Shown here one piece after another: positions 1 to 10,727 of a DNA stretch of 64,000 bases. Each line of letters opens with the position of its first letter. Position 1 is the first letter of the stretch. A model generated the notes under the pieces. It did not search any database. It was given only the letters and a program-made list of their open reading frames with translations, and was not told the origin of the DNA. Location of the stretch: the NCBI RefSeq assembly GCF_001632365.1, contig NW_024468531.1, forward strand, positions 62,001 through 126,000, read 5' to 3'. The position numbers were made by a program, and so were the translations under genes. The DNA comes from Laetiporus sulphureus 93-53. Its lineage: Eukaryota; Basidiomycota; Agaricomycetes; Polyporales; Laetiporaceae.

Positions 1-2533
1 GAACTGCTGGGCGAAGATAGCTGCATGGCCAACTGTTGTGCAAGATGGAAATCATCATGCTCCATGCGAAGTGCTGCCAGCGCCTCTCGCCGGATATCAT
101 CCCCGACGCCATCAACTGCCAGATCATCCGGGAGCGCGACGCATTCACTACATCTATCACACAGGAATGATGTGTTGGTGTCATGCGAACCGTCACCGGT
201 GCCCGTCCGTGCCCGGTTGTCTGATCTCGCGAAGGCCTCGAGGTCATCATGTAGGCCCCTCTTGCGTTTGGCAGCCTCATCCAAGCTTCGTCGTGCGACG
301 TCAGGGAGGGGTGGTGTCTTTAGAAACCCCTCGATGCTTCGCTGTCCAGCTTCCATGCTCTCGACGCCGGTGAATCCCAGCGCCACGTTGGTGATTTTGA
401 GAGGTCCCGAGCACGAAGTATCTGTACCAATCAGATCTCGCCACAGCTTGTCTCCTGCGGTTGCTATCAAGTCGACTGTTACATTGCGAGCGAATGGAAA
501 CGACATCTGCTTCGAATGTCCGGTCTCGTATCCTGTACATAATTCATTTTAGCTGTCGAGGACGGCAGAGACGGTATGCTTTACCTTTCCTGGCATGCAG
601 GACGAGAGTCTTCGGCCAAAGGGCAGACATCTCTTCTCTAGCTTCGTTCAATCGCAAAGCTAGCTCTGCAGCAAGCACCCGAATCCAATGGTGCCCCTGG
701 GAAGGCTTAGTAACGGGTTGGAGTAGGTTCTTTGACGCCATCATGCTCTTGTTGACCGCAGACTTCTCCTTCACTACTCCCAGTCTCAGTCTCACGTTCT
801 CCGAGGCCGAATGATGTTGACGTGCTCTCACCTTCAGATCTATCTACACCTCTAGTATAACCACGATCAATGACAAGGTCGGAGCAATAACGCCGGGTAT
901 GAATACATACCGCAAGATTTCATAAACCCATATCGAGTTCTCACCGAACTTGCGTTGCATTTCATCTTGAGAAACAGACGCGGTCAGGGATGCCTCAGGA
1001 GAAACCAATTACAACCGACCAAGATTTATCGCGCTGCGATGGTAAGATCAGCGAATTTATCAAATTCTACGTATTCATGGAAACACACAGGAGATCACCA
1101 ACCGTTGATGCGTCGTACTCTTCTGCCATAGCTTTCCCCAATTTCCCGCCGAGAAAGCGGATCTAAGGAATATGGCGTCATAGAAGGATTCCGAGCACGC
1201 ATGTTGCCTCACCGACCTTCTGAAATGGGGTCAGTTTGAGATAATTGGGTATCGCAGCATTGCGGAGAATGGTCTAATTGTGGATCAATGATCTATTGAA
1301 CGGTTCCCGAGCTACAAATCATACCTGACTGTTTGGCTTCTTGTATGAGGCAGTCAGCTATTTGGTACATCAGATAGAATCATCGTCGCTGTCGCAAACC
1401 ACAGCTCACTTTAGCCAAGAACTTGTTCCTGGCGATACCCTGTAAAGGCAACAAAAATTACAAAATGAAATCGACACAGAGAGTTATCCAACACTTACAG
1501 CTGAGGTCGTATAGCCAAGTGTTCGATAAATGTCGCTTCTGATTTTGCCCATGAGCTCTGCAGCGATGGACAGAGCGACATCGTGCCACGTTGTCAAGGT
1601 AACGTCCTCTGTGATCTCGGCATCATCCTTGCGACCGTCAACCCTTGCCTGTTCGTCGCGTAAGCCAGGCTCGGAGACATTCGATGGAGTCTCTGGCTTT
1701 GAAGGGTCGATCGGAATGACAACGCCCAGGCCATCCCACGAGATTGGTGAAGGCGGGGGAAGTGCGCTATCCAAACCTTGAGGTGCGTCAGGCGGGACTT
1801 GCGCGAGGTGGGGGTAACGACGCAAAATCTCTTCGCGGACAGGACGAGTAAAGTCAATAAAAGCTTCATCAATGGATGCCTTCTCTTGTCATGCAGCGTA
1901 AGCATGGGCATGAGGGATACCAAGCAAGCGAAACATCTCACCAATCTCTCCCGTCGGTAATCCCTCCTGAAACATGCGGATGATCTTCATGCTCTCTCGT
2001 CTGTAGTGATCGAGAGATACCTGATGACGGACGTAGTCAAGCAACTATTTTCAGTTCGCCGTTGACACGGATGAAGACCGTAGATGCATTTCGTGCATGC
2101 AAAACTCTGAACATACCTTGTGTGTCAAGGTGTCTGGGTTCTCCCAATATCCGGGCTCTTTCTCGCCCTCCTTATAGGTTGCGACGTGCACGACGAGGAG
2201 CTCTGGACATTTTCTCCGTGCCTCCTTGATCTTTTCCATCCTGGTGATTCCAAACTTGCGAGCGGGGTAATTTACTGCGATGAGGGAATCCCATTGTTGG
2301 ACGACCAGAGGCTTCGTCGGATCAATTCCCAGACGGACCTGCTCACACGCGGCGTAGAACGCATCGCTGTCACAAAGCGCAACAACTCGGAGAGGATCCT
2401 TCACGCCCAGGCTGTGAGACAGAAGATGTCGATATGTGATGGTTGGACCGAGGTCGTCGAAGTCTGATTCTGCCGCCTTGGCTTTGCCCTTCCATACCGA
2501 CGAAACCTGTTTACTTGGTGCACCATTTGCCAT
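1..2533 (-). CDS. rad30: DNA polymerase eta (Rad30), Y-family, 3' part cut by window edge
   Basis: Translesion polymerase that copies past UV photoproducts in the nucleus. The minus strand reads through about nine exons. The start at 2533 (MANGAPSK) is preferred over an upstream in-frame Met at 2578. Exon 1 carries the Y-family motif CDSDAFYAACEQVRLG, then VVHVATYKEGEKEPGYW. After introns 2021-2116 and 1885-1941 (57 bp; it contains a TGA that would otherwise break the frame) comes SIDEAFIDFTRPV, the second catalytic acidic motif. GIARNKFLAK, LTASYKKPNSQ and TILRNAAIPNYLKL follow as short exons, then the little-finger region (HWIRVLAAELALRLNEAREE) and intron 533-584. The C-terminal part shows a UBZ3-type ubiquitin-binding zinc finger (CDRCSECV, then MEHDDFHLAQQL). 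An ~80-residue acidic insert sits between SIDEAF and the fingers. The stop codon lies beyond position 1. Family certain; some internal splice sites are approximate. Confidence 0.93.
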
Positions 2534-2699
2534 TGCTGAGTCTTTATAATATGGTATCAGAGATGAATGTCGCAACAATGGTGGTTTCTCGTGCAGGTCC
2601 CGTCCGCATGAGAAACAAATGATGGAGGCGCGCTTAGCGTTGGAAGGTCAACAGAGGTCAACGTATTGAGCCGCCACCGTAACGTGTGACGGTACGCGT
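2534..2699. other. Upstream region of rad30
   Basis: Short intergenic stretch between the polymerase eta start and the left edge of the first repeat unit. No gene or clear promoter motif is recognisable in it. Confidence 0.4.
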
Positions 2700-4208
2700 C
2701 TGCTGTCACGAATCAGCGCACGCGATTTGTTCTCCACCAGCACAAGAAGAGCAAGTCCGAGTCAAGGAGCAAGAGCGAGCGCAAAAGAGAACACTTGAGC
2801 CGGGGGAAGAGAGGGACAGTACGACGCAAGGTTGGATAGAGAGGAGAAGGAGCAGGGGAGAGAGAGCAGGCCAAGAACACGAATGGGGTACGGTTCAAGG
2901 GTGCGTTCGTGCGTTCCTTGGGAGGCAATCTTGTGCTGATGGACCGAAGAACGTGGAAGGACGAAGTATGTCAATTCGGAGATACGTGCTCAGAGAAGCG
3001 GATGAAGGTTGCGCGTTCGTCGGGTCTGTCTTTGGTGTATTTGACGCGTCTTGGTGACATTGATGTATACTTGATCTCACTCCTGTTCTATCATTCTGGA
3101 GCACTGATATTACATCCGCTGTCTCCGCAGACACATGTTTGATTGGACAGATGCCTCGCGTTTTGACTCTTCAGAACATTGTTCAGAATATCCTCCTCCT
3201 TGCGCACTTCACTCAGTCTTGGTCCGCTTATTGTAGCGTAGCATAACCTCATTGTCCTTGAGTAAGCTCAGCATAAATAAAGTAAGATGCAGACAATAAG
3301 GCTTCTGCACACCAGATGACCCAGTGAGTGTCTCGCCTCTAATCTCATTGACTGTGTTATCGCTAGCGCTCCTTTTTCCAAGCGAGACACATCTGCTGTA
3401 CAACAGGGATATCATACAATTCAAGGTCGGGATGCATTTGCAGATCAACCCTTCGCGACTATGCTATAGAAGTGGACGTTGCATCGATTTACTCCAAGGC
3501 ATATCCTAGTGGGTCGCAACCATGTTGTACGTTAGTTGTCTACATCTGATTCCTGCACAATTAACACCAGTTCACCGGCATGCAGTTGCCTCGAAACGAG
3601 TCAGACATGTTCGGCGGATGACGAAAGGGGAGCATCCCAACGTATTGTGTGTCTCGACCTTCCATGGACTGTTCGCAAGCGATTTCCTCCCTTGTGGCAT
3701 CAAGAGCGCTCTGATTATTTGGAATATTCTATGTGAACATCAAAGTGAGCGGCACTTTCTGCCTCCTGCCTGCATCACTACATGCAGCTCTGGTGAGTTC
3801 CATGCACGACCTTGGTACCAACAATACTGTAGCTGAGAAAGCGAAGGACAGTGACTTTAGGCGACCCACACATGAATGCGATAGTTCAAAATAGCGCAAC
3901 AGAACATCGATGGCACCTAACAGACAGTGCATGCGCAGCGCAACATCGATGTCCGGCGTTTGATAAGAGAATGAACGCATTTACATCGCTGTGCTGTGCT
4001 GTACGTTCATTGTTTCTGGGTGACAGATAGAGAACATAGGTGCTTAAATTTGTATCCCGCTAGGACAGTGCCACAGTTTATTTGTTATCCTTGGCACAGT
4101 GGAGTTATGCGGTGATCGACATGCCACAAGCAAAGCTGTGTGGGTATCAACCGACTGTATCAGATCGGTGAGCGCTTGTGATTCGGTAGTATCGAAGCGT
4201 TCATCACA

Positions 4209-4216
4209 CATATAAG
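4209..4216 (+). promoter_or_regulatory. TATA-like element of F-box gene 1
   Basis: CATATAAG lies about 200 bp before the ATG of the first F-box gene. Equivalent TATATAA(G/C) motifs sit at the same relative place in units 2 (10517) and 3 (18711), inside a flank otherwise diverged among the copies. A core promoter element is inferred from conservation and position. Confidence 0.45.
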
Positions 4217-4416
4217 ATGTTCCACACCCCAAGTCGCCGCAGGCCAACCGTCCTACTCTTATTCCATCTCATCGGCATCATTTGCATCTCTGTCTTTTCT
4301 TCATTTCGACAGGCCGCATCTCGTGCACAGTGAATGCACTTGTGAGCATATACAATCGTTTTCTCGGGCACTTGCTCATATAATGACACAGGCCGTCCGC
4401 CCATCTCCATCCTGCC

Positions 4417-5837
4417 ATGACCGCTCCAGTAGATGCCAATGCTGCCTCGCCGATCAATGACCCTCAGCCCCGCCTTTCGCCCGAGATCTGCGAGCGCATC
4501 ATCGACCATCTCGATCCATTTTGGCCCCTAAGCAGACGGACTCTGTTGAACTGCGCCCTCGTCTGCCGAGGATGGTATGCTGAGAGCCGCGTGGTCCTTT
4601 TCGAGATGCCCGTGCTCCGCACTCGGGAAGAGGCGATTGCCTGTGCGAGGTCACTGACGCAGATACCTCTCCTCGGTGCACGTTTACGACATTTAACGAT
4701 TGCGGACCCTTCAGGTCCAAAGTCGGCATCGATTCTCGTGATGCTGGCGGGAAAACTTCCAAAGCTGGCCTCGCTTCACTTCTACTCCGTCAGCTTCGAG
4801 CACTGCTCTATGCGCAATTCAGCATTTTGGAGCTTGCACGAATTCAATAAAATCACATCATTGCAGCTAGTGAGAGTGACGTTGCCATCGGCGAGACCCT
4901 TCTTCCAGGTCATCTGCTCATTTCCTCGTCTTGAGCACCTTTTTTGCCAGGATCTGCGCTGGAGTGTAGCGAGGTCCACGGCTCCACTGCCTGAACACCA
5001 CCACATGCCTTTGACGAGAGTGGCTTCCCTTGAGTATGACCTGTCGTGCTTCGAAGGCATTGGACATATTCTCCTCGGTCTGCTGGATCAAGCTATCCTC
5101 GAAACACTCGACTTACATCCACAAGTCTCTGCGGCGGCTCTTGCTTTTACTCAACACATGCTGGACATCGCTGGCAAGAGACTCAAGGATATAACAATCA
5201 CTTTCCGGGCATCAAAGGAAGACGGCCGTAGCAACATCCAGCCCTTGCTCTGTGAGTATGCAATCAAATAATGTTGCGTGCACAGCATGGCCCATACTTT
5301 TTGAGCCCCTATCAGCTTTGAAGCAAATGTCAATCTGCAGGCACTGCGACTGGCCATCGACACTTCGGAAGTGAATGACGTTGAACTATTCGTCCAGAGT
5401 GTGCTGCTGCCTCTGCTCAACACAATATCATCGAAAGATCTCAAAGACATCCATTTTTCCATACCGAGCCATTCAAAATGGGAAACAGATGCTTTGCTTA
5501 ATGCATTCGATGCGGACGTCTGCACTCAGATTGATGAGCTTTTGGCTGAGGGACATTTTGCCGAGCTGCAAGATGTGGTCATACACTATTATCCATTCGG
5601 GGCGTTGGATGACTCACAGTGTGTAAGGCTTTGCACAGAGATCTGTTCCCGATTTCCTAAACTGAATGACAAGAATATTTTGATGTGCGTCATCCTGCTT
5701 CTTGTATACCTGACTGAACTCACATGGATGCAGTATTCGTGCTTACGGACACCAATTTCCGAGTGACGCTGAGGGCGTTGAAGGCCAAACAACTGACCAA
5801 CAAGCAGCCTCGTCCAGCCGAGCAAGCCGCCACATAG
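4417..5837 (+). CDS. F-box-like protein, array copy 1, with 3' frameshift
   Basis: Probable substrate adaptor of an SCF ubiquitin ligase. The N-terminus reads LSPEICERIIDHLDP then LLNCALVCRGWYAESR, a typical basidiomycete F-box, followed by a leucine-rich body (LRHLTIAD, ITSLQLVRVTLPSA). Exon 1 is 4417-5251, intron 5252-5323, exon 2 5324-5684, intron 5685-5733, exon 3 from 5734; junctions are set by comparison with copies 2 and 3. In exon 3 the copies read GCTGAGAG(G/A)G(C/A) but this one reads GCTGAGGGC, two bases short. The conserved C-terminal tail (KQLxNKQPRP) is therefore out of frame and the shifted frame runs into the Ns at 5861. Position 5837 is the end of the ancestral stop. It may be a recent loss, a tolerated tail change or an assembly error beside the gap. 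Confidence 0.8.
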
Positions 5838-5860
5838 GCAATTACTGCCTTTGCAGTCAT

Positions 5861-5966
5861 NNNNNNNNNNNNNNNNNNNNNNNNNNNNNNNNNNNNNNNN
5901 NNNNNNNNNNNNNNNNNNNNNNNNNNNNNNNNNNNNNNNNNNNNNNNNNNNNNNNNNNNNNNNNNN
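5861..5966. other. Assembly gap (106 N)
   Basis: A run of undetermined bases directly after the frameshifted end of F-box copy 1. Any frame crossing it cannot be interpreted. The flanks match the regions after copies 2 and 3, so the missing bases are probably ordinary 3' flank of the unit. Confidence 0.98.
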
Positions 5967-6524
5967 AATCATCCAGATCTCAGCCCGAGCATCGCACTCT
6001 CATCCAATCTCCTCGTTCGCTTTCGTCAAGTCATCTCCGTGACCATAGATACGGCAAATTGTTGTCACGGTCATTATGACGTGGGGCATATCCCGCCATT
6101 TTATTTTGTCAATGATCACAGTTACGTCTCGTCCACGGTCATCATGATACCCCTGGTCCACGTCATCGCCGTTTTCGCACAATTGCTCATGACCGTTGCA
6201 TCGTATCGGCGATATATCCTCAGACGTCCCACAGTTTCTATGCCAGATTAAATACTCTGTGCCGGATGTAATTATTGCACGACGGACATAATTCCGTGTC
6301 ACTTTCCCTCGCTTCGCTTCATCTGTACCTATGTCCTTGTTTTGCAGTTTCATTTTCCTAGGCTATGAATACAGATCAGGATTTGAAGCGATCAGCCGAT
6401 ATCATGATCGCCGCGGGCGCTGTGTGCTGTCAGTGCCGCACTGAGTCTCAAGCTGTGAAACATTGATGGTCGTATATTTCACTAGCGCACTTGATGCGAA
6501 ATATTAACGATGCCGCAGTGATAG

Positions 6525-8510
6525 AACGAGATGAAGACCGGTAAGCACAAAGAGACTGAGATTGAGACCGCACATGAGACCGAGACCAGAAACCAAGACC
6601 ATAAGCGTTAAGAGAGAAATCAGTTCTACAAGGGGAAGAACTTGAAGCCGAGACGAGAGACCAAGACTACAGTGACGAGAGAGGACATGGGAACCCCAAG
6701 ACGGGAAGAGAGATCGGGACGAGACATATCCTAGAAAAGGCAAGACATAGCATATGGCTAAAGGGTGGGAGGGATCAAGCCATGGAGACATATGCTGCGC
6801 ACAACGCCCACCAAAGTGGGAATGGGAATGTATTGTTCAGGAACTGATGCGTCCGATGAACCATTGCGTGTCGTCTGTCCGAGTTATCGACGACGACGAA
6901 AGTGCGCTCGTGTAGGTGTGTGACGCTGAAGGGAGCATAACTCGGCGAGGGCAAAGAAGCACAGAGATAAGTAAAGCCTACCTCCCATGGCAATCCTTCC
7001 CGTCGTTTCGTGCGATGTCCGGATGAAGCTCAAGTGAAGCGGACCTTAGGACAGCAGAATCAACGAAAGGACGCACAGTCCGTCGATCGACTCGGGCCAG
7101 CACACTTCACGACGACAGTGCTACCAAATTACCGCGATGACCTAGGAATCACTCCCTTCGTTCAATCTCCTGTCGTTGCAGACGGCGAGCTCCGAAGCTC
7201 GAGCAACTGTCGGCCATGACCGGTGCGACACGATATCGTGATCCAAGACCGCATCATAAGGAGAGCGTCCCACACGAACGATGCGAGAGCAGAGGAAGAG
7301 GCGAGGGCAATCCACTGGGAGATACAATTCGAAGATGTTATGGCGGAAGGGTACAGTGTGACCGAGGCAGAGAAATCGAGAAGGGGCGATATCGACAACC
7401 TACAAAGGATCCTCAGCAAATTAAAGGAGTGCAAATGGTACGAGAACTTACTAGGGACGATTGAATACGATCAAGGCCCTGCAGAAGCTTGATGGACGAA
7501 AGCAAAGAAAAGAGACCCTGAGAGCGGCTTGCTGGACTTCCCCATGGTGCCCTACATCGGAAAGGAAGACCGAAAGAGCGATGCTCGTATCGGGCGATGC
7601 CGATAGACTGCGCACGATGTCGAGCAGACAGTGGCGGGTGAGTGAGTGGGGTAGAGAGGAGTGTGACCCGCGACTTCGCGATCCGAATGAATGTCTTGTA
7701 GGCTATGAGACCCTAAGCGATGGGAACGCCATCGTCGCTGAAGAGCCATAAGGTTGCTCACCGTGACGGCCGCGCCGAGCAACACGTGAGGCATGCGTCG
7801 CCCTCCTGGTTGGAAGGTTCGGGGTGAGGGGCGCGGAGAGTACTGTGTTGCACTCGTCCGGGACGGAAGCTACTGGTGGAGCGTCATCAGGGGCACGGTC
7901 TTTGGCGCTGCGGGGAGACGAGGATGAGGAGGCTTGATTTTGCTTGCCGACGGAGCGTAGGCCGAAGATGAACGTACCGGTGAAGGTGGACACAGACGCG
8001 CATGTTAGCGTGAAGGCGATAGCCGAATTATCGTCCGAGACTATGGTGCACGCGCTGAATGTAGTCTGACCCGTCACGTCGACCTCGAAGATGAATACCT
8101 CCGAGTCGTCGTCGCAGACTGTAAAACGCATGCTGACCATAGTTGGGTCCGCAACGCTAAGCTGTATGGCTGAGATGAGCGGACAGCGTTCCGAGGGCAA
8201 AAGGAATAATGTAAACGCACTAGTAAGACAAAGGCTGCATTCTGCTAACAAGTGATATCCTGCCAGATGGAATGGCTCTGACTTGGTCGTGGGTTCACAT
8301 TTCGATAACGCACGCATAAAGTTGAGTGGCAGTCCCAAGATGAAGATATATAACAGATGCAAAGCGGAGTCCTTCATTGACAAGCTTTCAGCGATACAGC
8401 ACCTCAAACAAACCGTACGCATACCTACTTGCTGTCGAGCCCAAGGATAGATGGCGCAGAAATATATAGAGCAGGACGAGGGTATGAGAGTGAGCCACCG
8501 AGCGATGATC
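6525..8510. repeat. Unit-1 tail segment, shared with unit 2, absent from unit 3
   Basis: About 2 kb present after F-box copies 1 and 2 (second copy about 12940-15090) but missing after copy 3. It opens with a purine-rich stretch of repeated gagaccgagac-like words (6530-6660). It then matches unit 2 through tgctgcgcacaacgcccacc (6792 and 13167), cacgatatcgtgatccaaga (7226 and 13609) and gtcgagcccaaggat (about 8437 and 14978). No known transposase, reverse transcriptase or terminal repeat was found. Frames are open in patches on both strands, best on the minus strand at the right end. Confidence 0.65.
7223..7492 (+). pseudogene. Short plus-strand frame in the tail, disrupted in unit 2
   Basis: An 89-residue charged frame (for example ARAEEEARAIHWEIQFEDVM and LQRILSKLKECKWYENLL). 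Its counterpart in unit 2 (about 13600-13870) is recognisable but has stops at the HWEIQ and KECKW positions. The opposite strand stays open in both copies over part of the stretch, so coding strand and coding status are unproven. I do not recognise a family. Either an old exon that is decaying or chance. Confidence 0.2.
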
Positions 8511-8593
8511 GATGAGATCTGAGATCTTAGCGCCACCTCAAGGAGCGCCGGCGACCGTCTGTGGCCGAGTCTGTCCAACTTGTCGAAGAGCAA
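7703..8593 (-). CDS. Hypothetical protein in the unit-1 tail
   Basis: A 296-residue minus-strand frame, the longest in the tail. It has hydrophobic stretches near the N-terminus (WLTLIPSSCSIYFCAIYPWA, LLYIFILGLPLNFM, TSAFTLFLLP), a central region with VCDDDSEVFIFEVDV and TLTCASVSTFTGTFIFGL, then a Ser/Pro-rich tail. A donor-like GTAGGTATG occurs after the first hydrophobic stretch, so the true exon may start or end inside this frame. The unit-2 equivalent (about 14460-14760) keeps parts of the same reading (TFIFGLR, VSDDN) but has a stop and a frame change. No family recognised. It may be a partial gene captured in the duplication. Confidence 0.3.
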   Translation of the reverse strand: MLFDKLDRLGHRRSPALLEVALRSQISSIIARWLTLIPSSCSIYFCAIYPWARQQVGMRTVCLRCCIAESLSMKDSALHLLYIFILGLPLNFMRALSKCEPTTKSEPFHLAGYHLLAECSLCLTSAFTLFLLPSERCPLISAIQLSVADPTMVSMRFTVCDDDSEVFIFEVDVTGQTTFSACTIVSDDNSAIAFTLTCASVSTFTGTFIFGLRSVGKQNQASSSSSPRSAKDRAPDDAPPVASVPDECNTVLSAPLTPNLPTRRATHASRVARRGRHGEQPYGSSATMAFPSLRVS

Positions 8594-10004
8594 GATCGAG
8601 TCGGAGCACGAGAGAGACCGCTCATGCTCGCCGACACCGCAAGCTGCGCAGAGACGCAGGAACAGCAGGAAGGCTGCAAAGATACGAGAAGGAGTGCCCA
8701 GCGGAGGCGAAGAGATGCGAGCTGGAGAGGCTGAAGCGGCACGCGGAGAATACGGATAGAGTACGTTTCAAAGGCGCGTCCGTGCGTTGCTTTGGAGACA
8801 GTCTCGTGCTGATGGACTGCAGGCCGCGGGAGCATGTTGAAGTATGTCGATCCGGATTTGCACACGAGATGACCGAGAAGGTCTTTGGCTACAATGCAGA
8901 GGCGATAGTCACGAATCGTTCGCACTCAGAGATCTCACAGAGTGGGTGAGTACCTTGCCATTTAATCTCATTGACTACATTGTCGTTAGCACTCCTCTTT
9001 CTATGCTAGATGCACTCGCTGGATGTCGGAATATCATACAATGGAACGCTGGTATCTATCTCAAACATATCGTTAATGGGACGGGACTATGCCGTAGATG
9101 CGGTTTATGCATCCGGTTTACTCAAGGCATTTTCGAGTGGATCACAGCCCGGTTGAACATCTAGGTCTGATTCCTGCACGATCCACACTAGTTAGTGTCG
9201 TTGATCGGCGTGCAGCAGCTGAGAAGCGAGTCGGACATGTTCTGCGGACGATGGAAGGAGATCATCCCATCACATTGTAGTCGGTGCGTCTCGACTCCAG
9301 CCATTATTATCGGTATTATCCGGAGCGCTCTGATTGCTTTTGACATTCTATGTGAACATCAGAGTGGGCGGAACCTTCCTCCGAGTCGTCTCCTGCCTGC
9401 ACCACTACATGCAGCTCAGATAGGCTTCCATGCATGGCCTGATACCAGCAATGCTATGTCAGCCTCCGATGACCCTGTGGACACAAAATGCCTGTTCGGC
9501 GTGTCACAATCTCAGGGAAGTGTTGTATTTGATCGGCCTTACAGCTGCAGGAATCAATTGCATCGCAACCAAGCGCTACTATTGAGAGACTGAGCGCCTG
9601 ATAGTAACAGGAACCGCTGAGAAACGAAAGCTGAGAAGCCATGCTGAGCGGCATGGCTGTTCAAGACAGCTATACATATGTGCTGCAGCAAGCTCCATGT
9701 CACGGGCAGGTGGTGTAGTGCGCAGTGCCTGTGACAGCCACGTCCATTCCAATACGACATCCTCCGACCAGCGCGGCGCGTTACCCGTGCCCACATCTTG
9801 CCAATTCTGTCCATCTCACGCACCAGGAAGTAGCCGAGAAGGCGGAGGGCAGAGAAGGCGAGCCGCAGACGAATGCGATGGTTCAAGATAAGTAGCACAA
9901 CAGAACAACGTATTCGTGACGGTCAGCGCATGTGCAGGGCAACATCGACGTGCGGCGTTCAATAAGAGAATAAATGCAGTTACATCGCTGTGCTGTGCTG
10001 TACA

Positions 10005-10338
10005 GTGTAAACGGATGGAAAAGGAGTGGACGGGAGGACAGACGCTAGAGTCAATGGGCTTCAGTTCCTTGATGATAGAAGGACTGTGATTAATATGTAC
10101 CTAGAGTCAACTACGGTACATCAGTATGTAATCTACTTTCATGTAGGACAGTATTGGTACTCACTGGGCTTCAGTTCCTTGATGATAGAAGGACTGAAGC
10201 CCGCAGAACGAGCGAAGCAGGTGAAAAGTCTTACGGGCGCTAATGCCCGATAAGTACATAAAAGGAAATACCAGCTGATAAGACCATACTTAAGTATAGC
10301 TAGGCTTGATATTCCAACATACAGAGTCCTTGATCTCC
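10005..10338. mobile_element. Unit-2-specific insertion with direct repeats and hairpin (MITE-like)
   Basis: Units 1 and 3 read from gctgtac almost straight into the ...acag(a/c)gaacat segment. Unit 2 has about 330 extra bases there. The insert holds a 32-bp exact direct repeat (10055-10086 and 10165-10196). The second copy extends into an inverted repeat (10166-10175 with 10193-10202, plus four inner pairs), and a second small hairpin lies at 10234-10249. I could not find matching terminal inverted repeats or a sure target-site duplication, so the class is open. Confidence 0.45.
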
Positions 10339-10516
10339 GGGCAACAGCGAACAAAGGAAAGCAAAAAAGTCCAATGCTACAGTGCCACAGCCTTTATCCT
10401 TGCACGATGCCGGTATGTGATGATCAAGTGCCACCAATAGAGGCTGTGTGAGCGTCAGCGGACCGTATCGGACTCATGAAGATTTGATGTTCTGTGGTAT
10501 CGAAGCGTTCGTTACG

Positions 10517-10524
10517 TATATAAC
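10517..10524 (+). promoter_or_regulatory. TATA-like element of F-box gene 2
   Basis: TATATAAC about 205 bp before the ATG, directly after the conserved gtatcgaagcgttc word that also precedes the element in unit 3. The same spacing in all three copies supports a core promoter role. Confidence 0.5.
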
Positions 10525-10727
10525 AGGTTCGACAGGGCCTCTTGAAGTCATCGCACGGCCGTCCGTCCTACTCTTATTCCCTCTCATCGACATCCTCTCC
10601 ACCATTGTCATCCTCCATTTTGACAGGCCACGTCTCGTGCACATTAGAATCCCTCGTGAGCAACTACATTAATCATGTTTTTGGACACTTGCTCATATAA
10701 CGACACAAGCCGTCCGATCCTGCCCGG

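Larger units (their letters stand above)
2700..8510. repeat. Tandem unit 1 of the F-box array (diverged segmental duplication)
   Basis: First of three diverged copies of a multi-kilobase unit. Shared landmarks with units 2 and 3 are a segment reading like aagagcaagtccgagtc near 2750, 8580 and 16945; the stretch tctgattcctgcac near 3547, 9168 and 17600; the F-box gene; and a conserved 3' flank ending at cgcagtga(c/t)agaac near 6515, 12860 and 21060. Unit 1 is about 5.8 kb and includes the ~2 kb tail shared only with unit 2. The 1.7 kb before the F-box gene contains no open frame I can support. Edges are judged by eye and good to about 50 bp. Confidence 0.75.
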
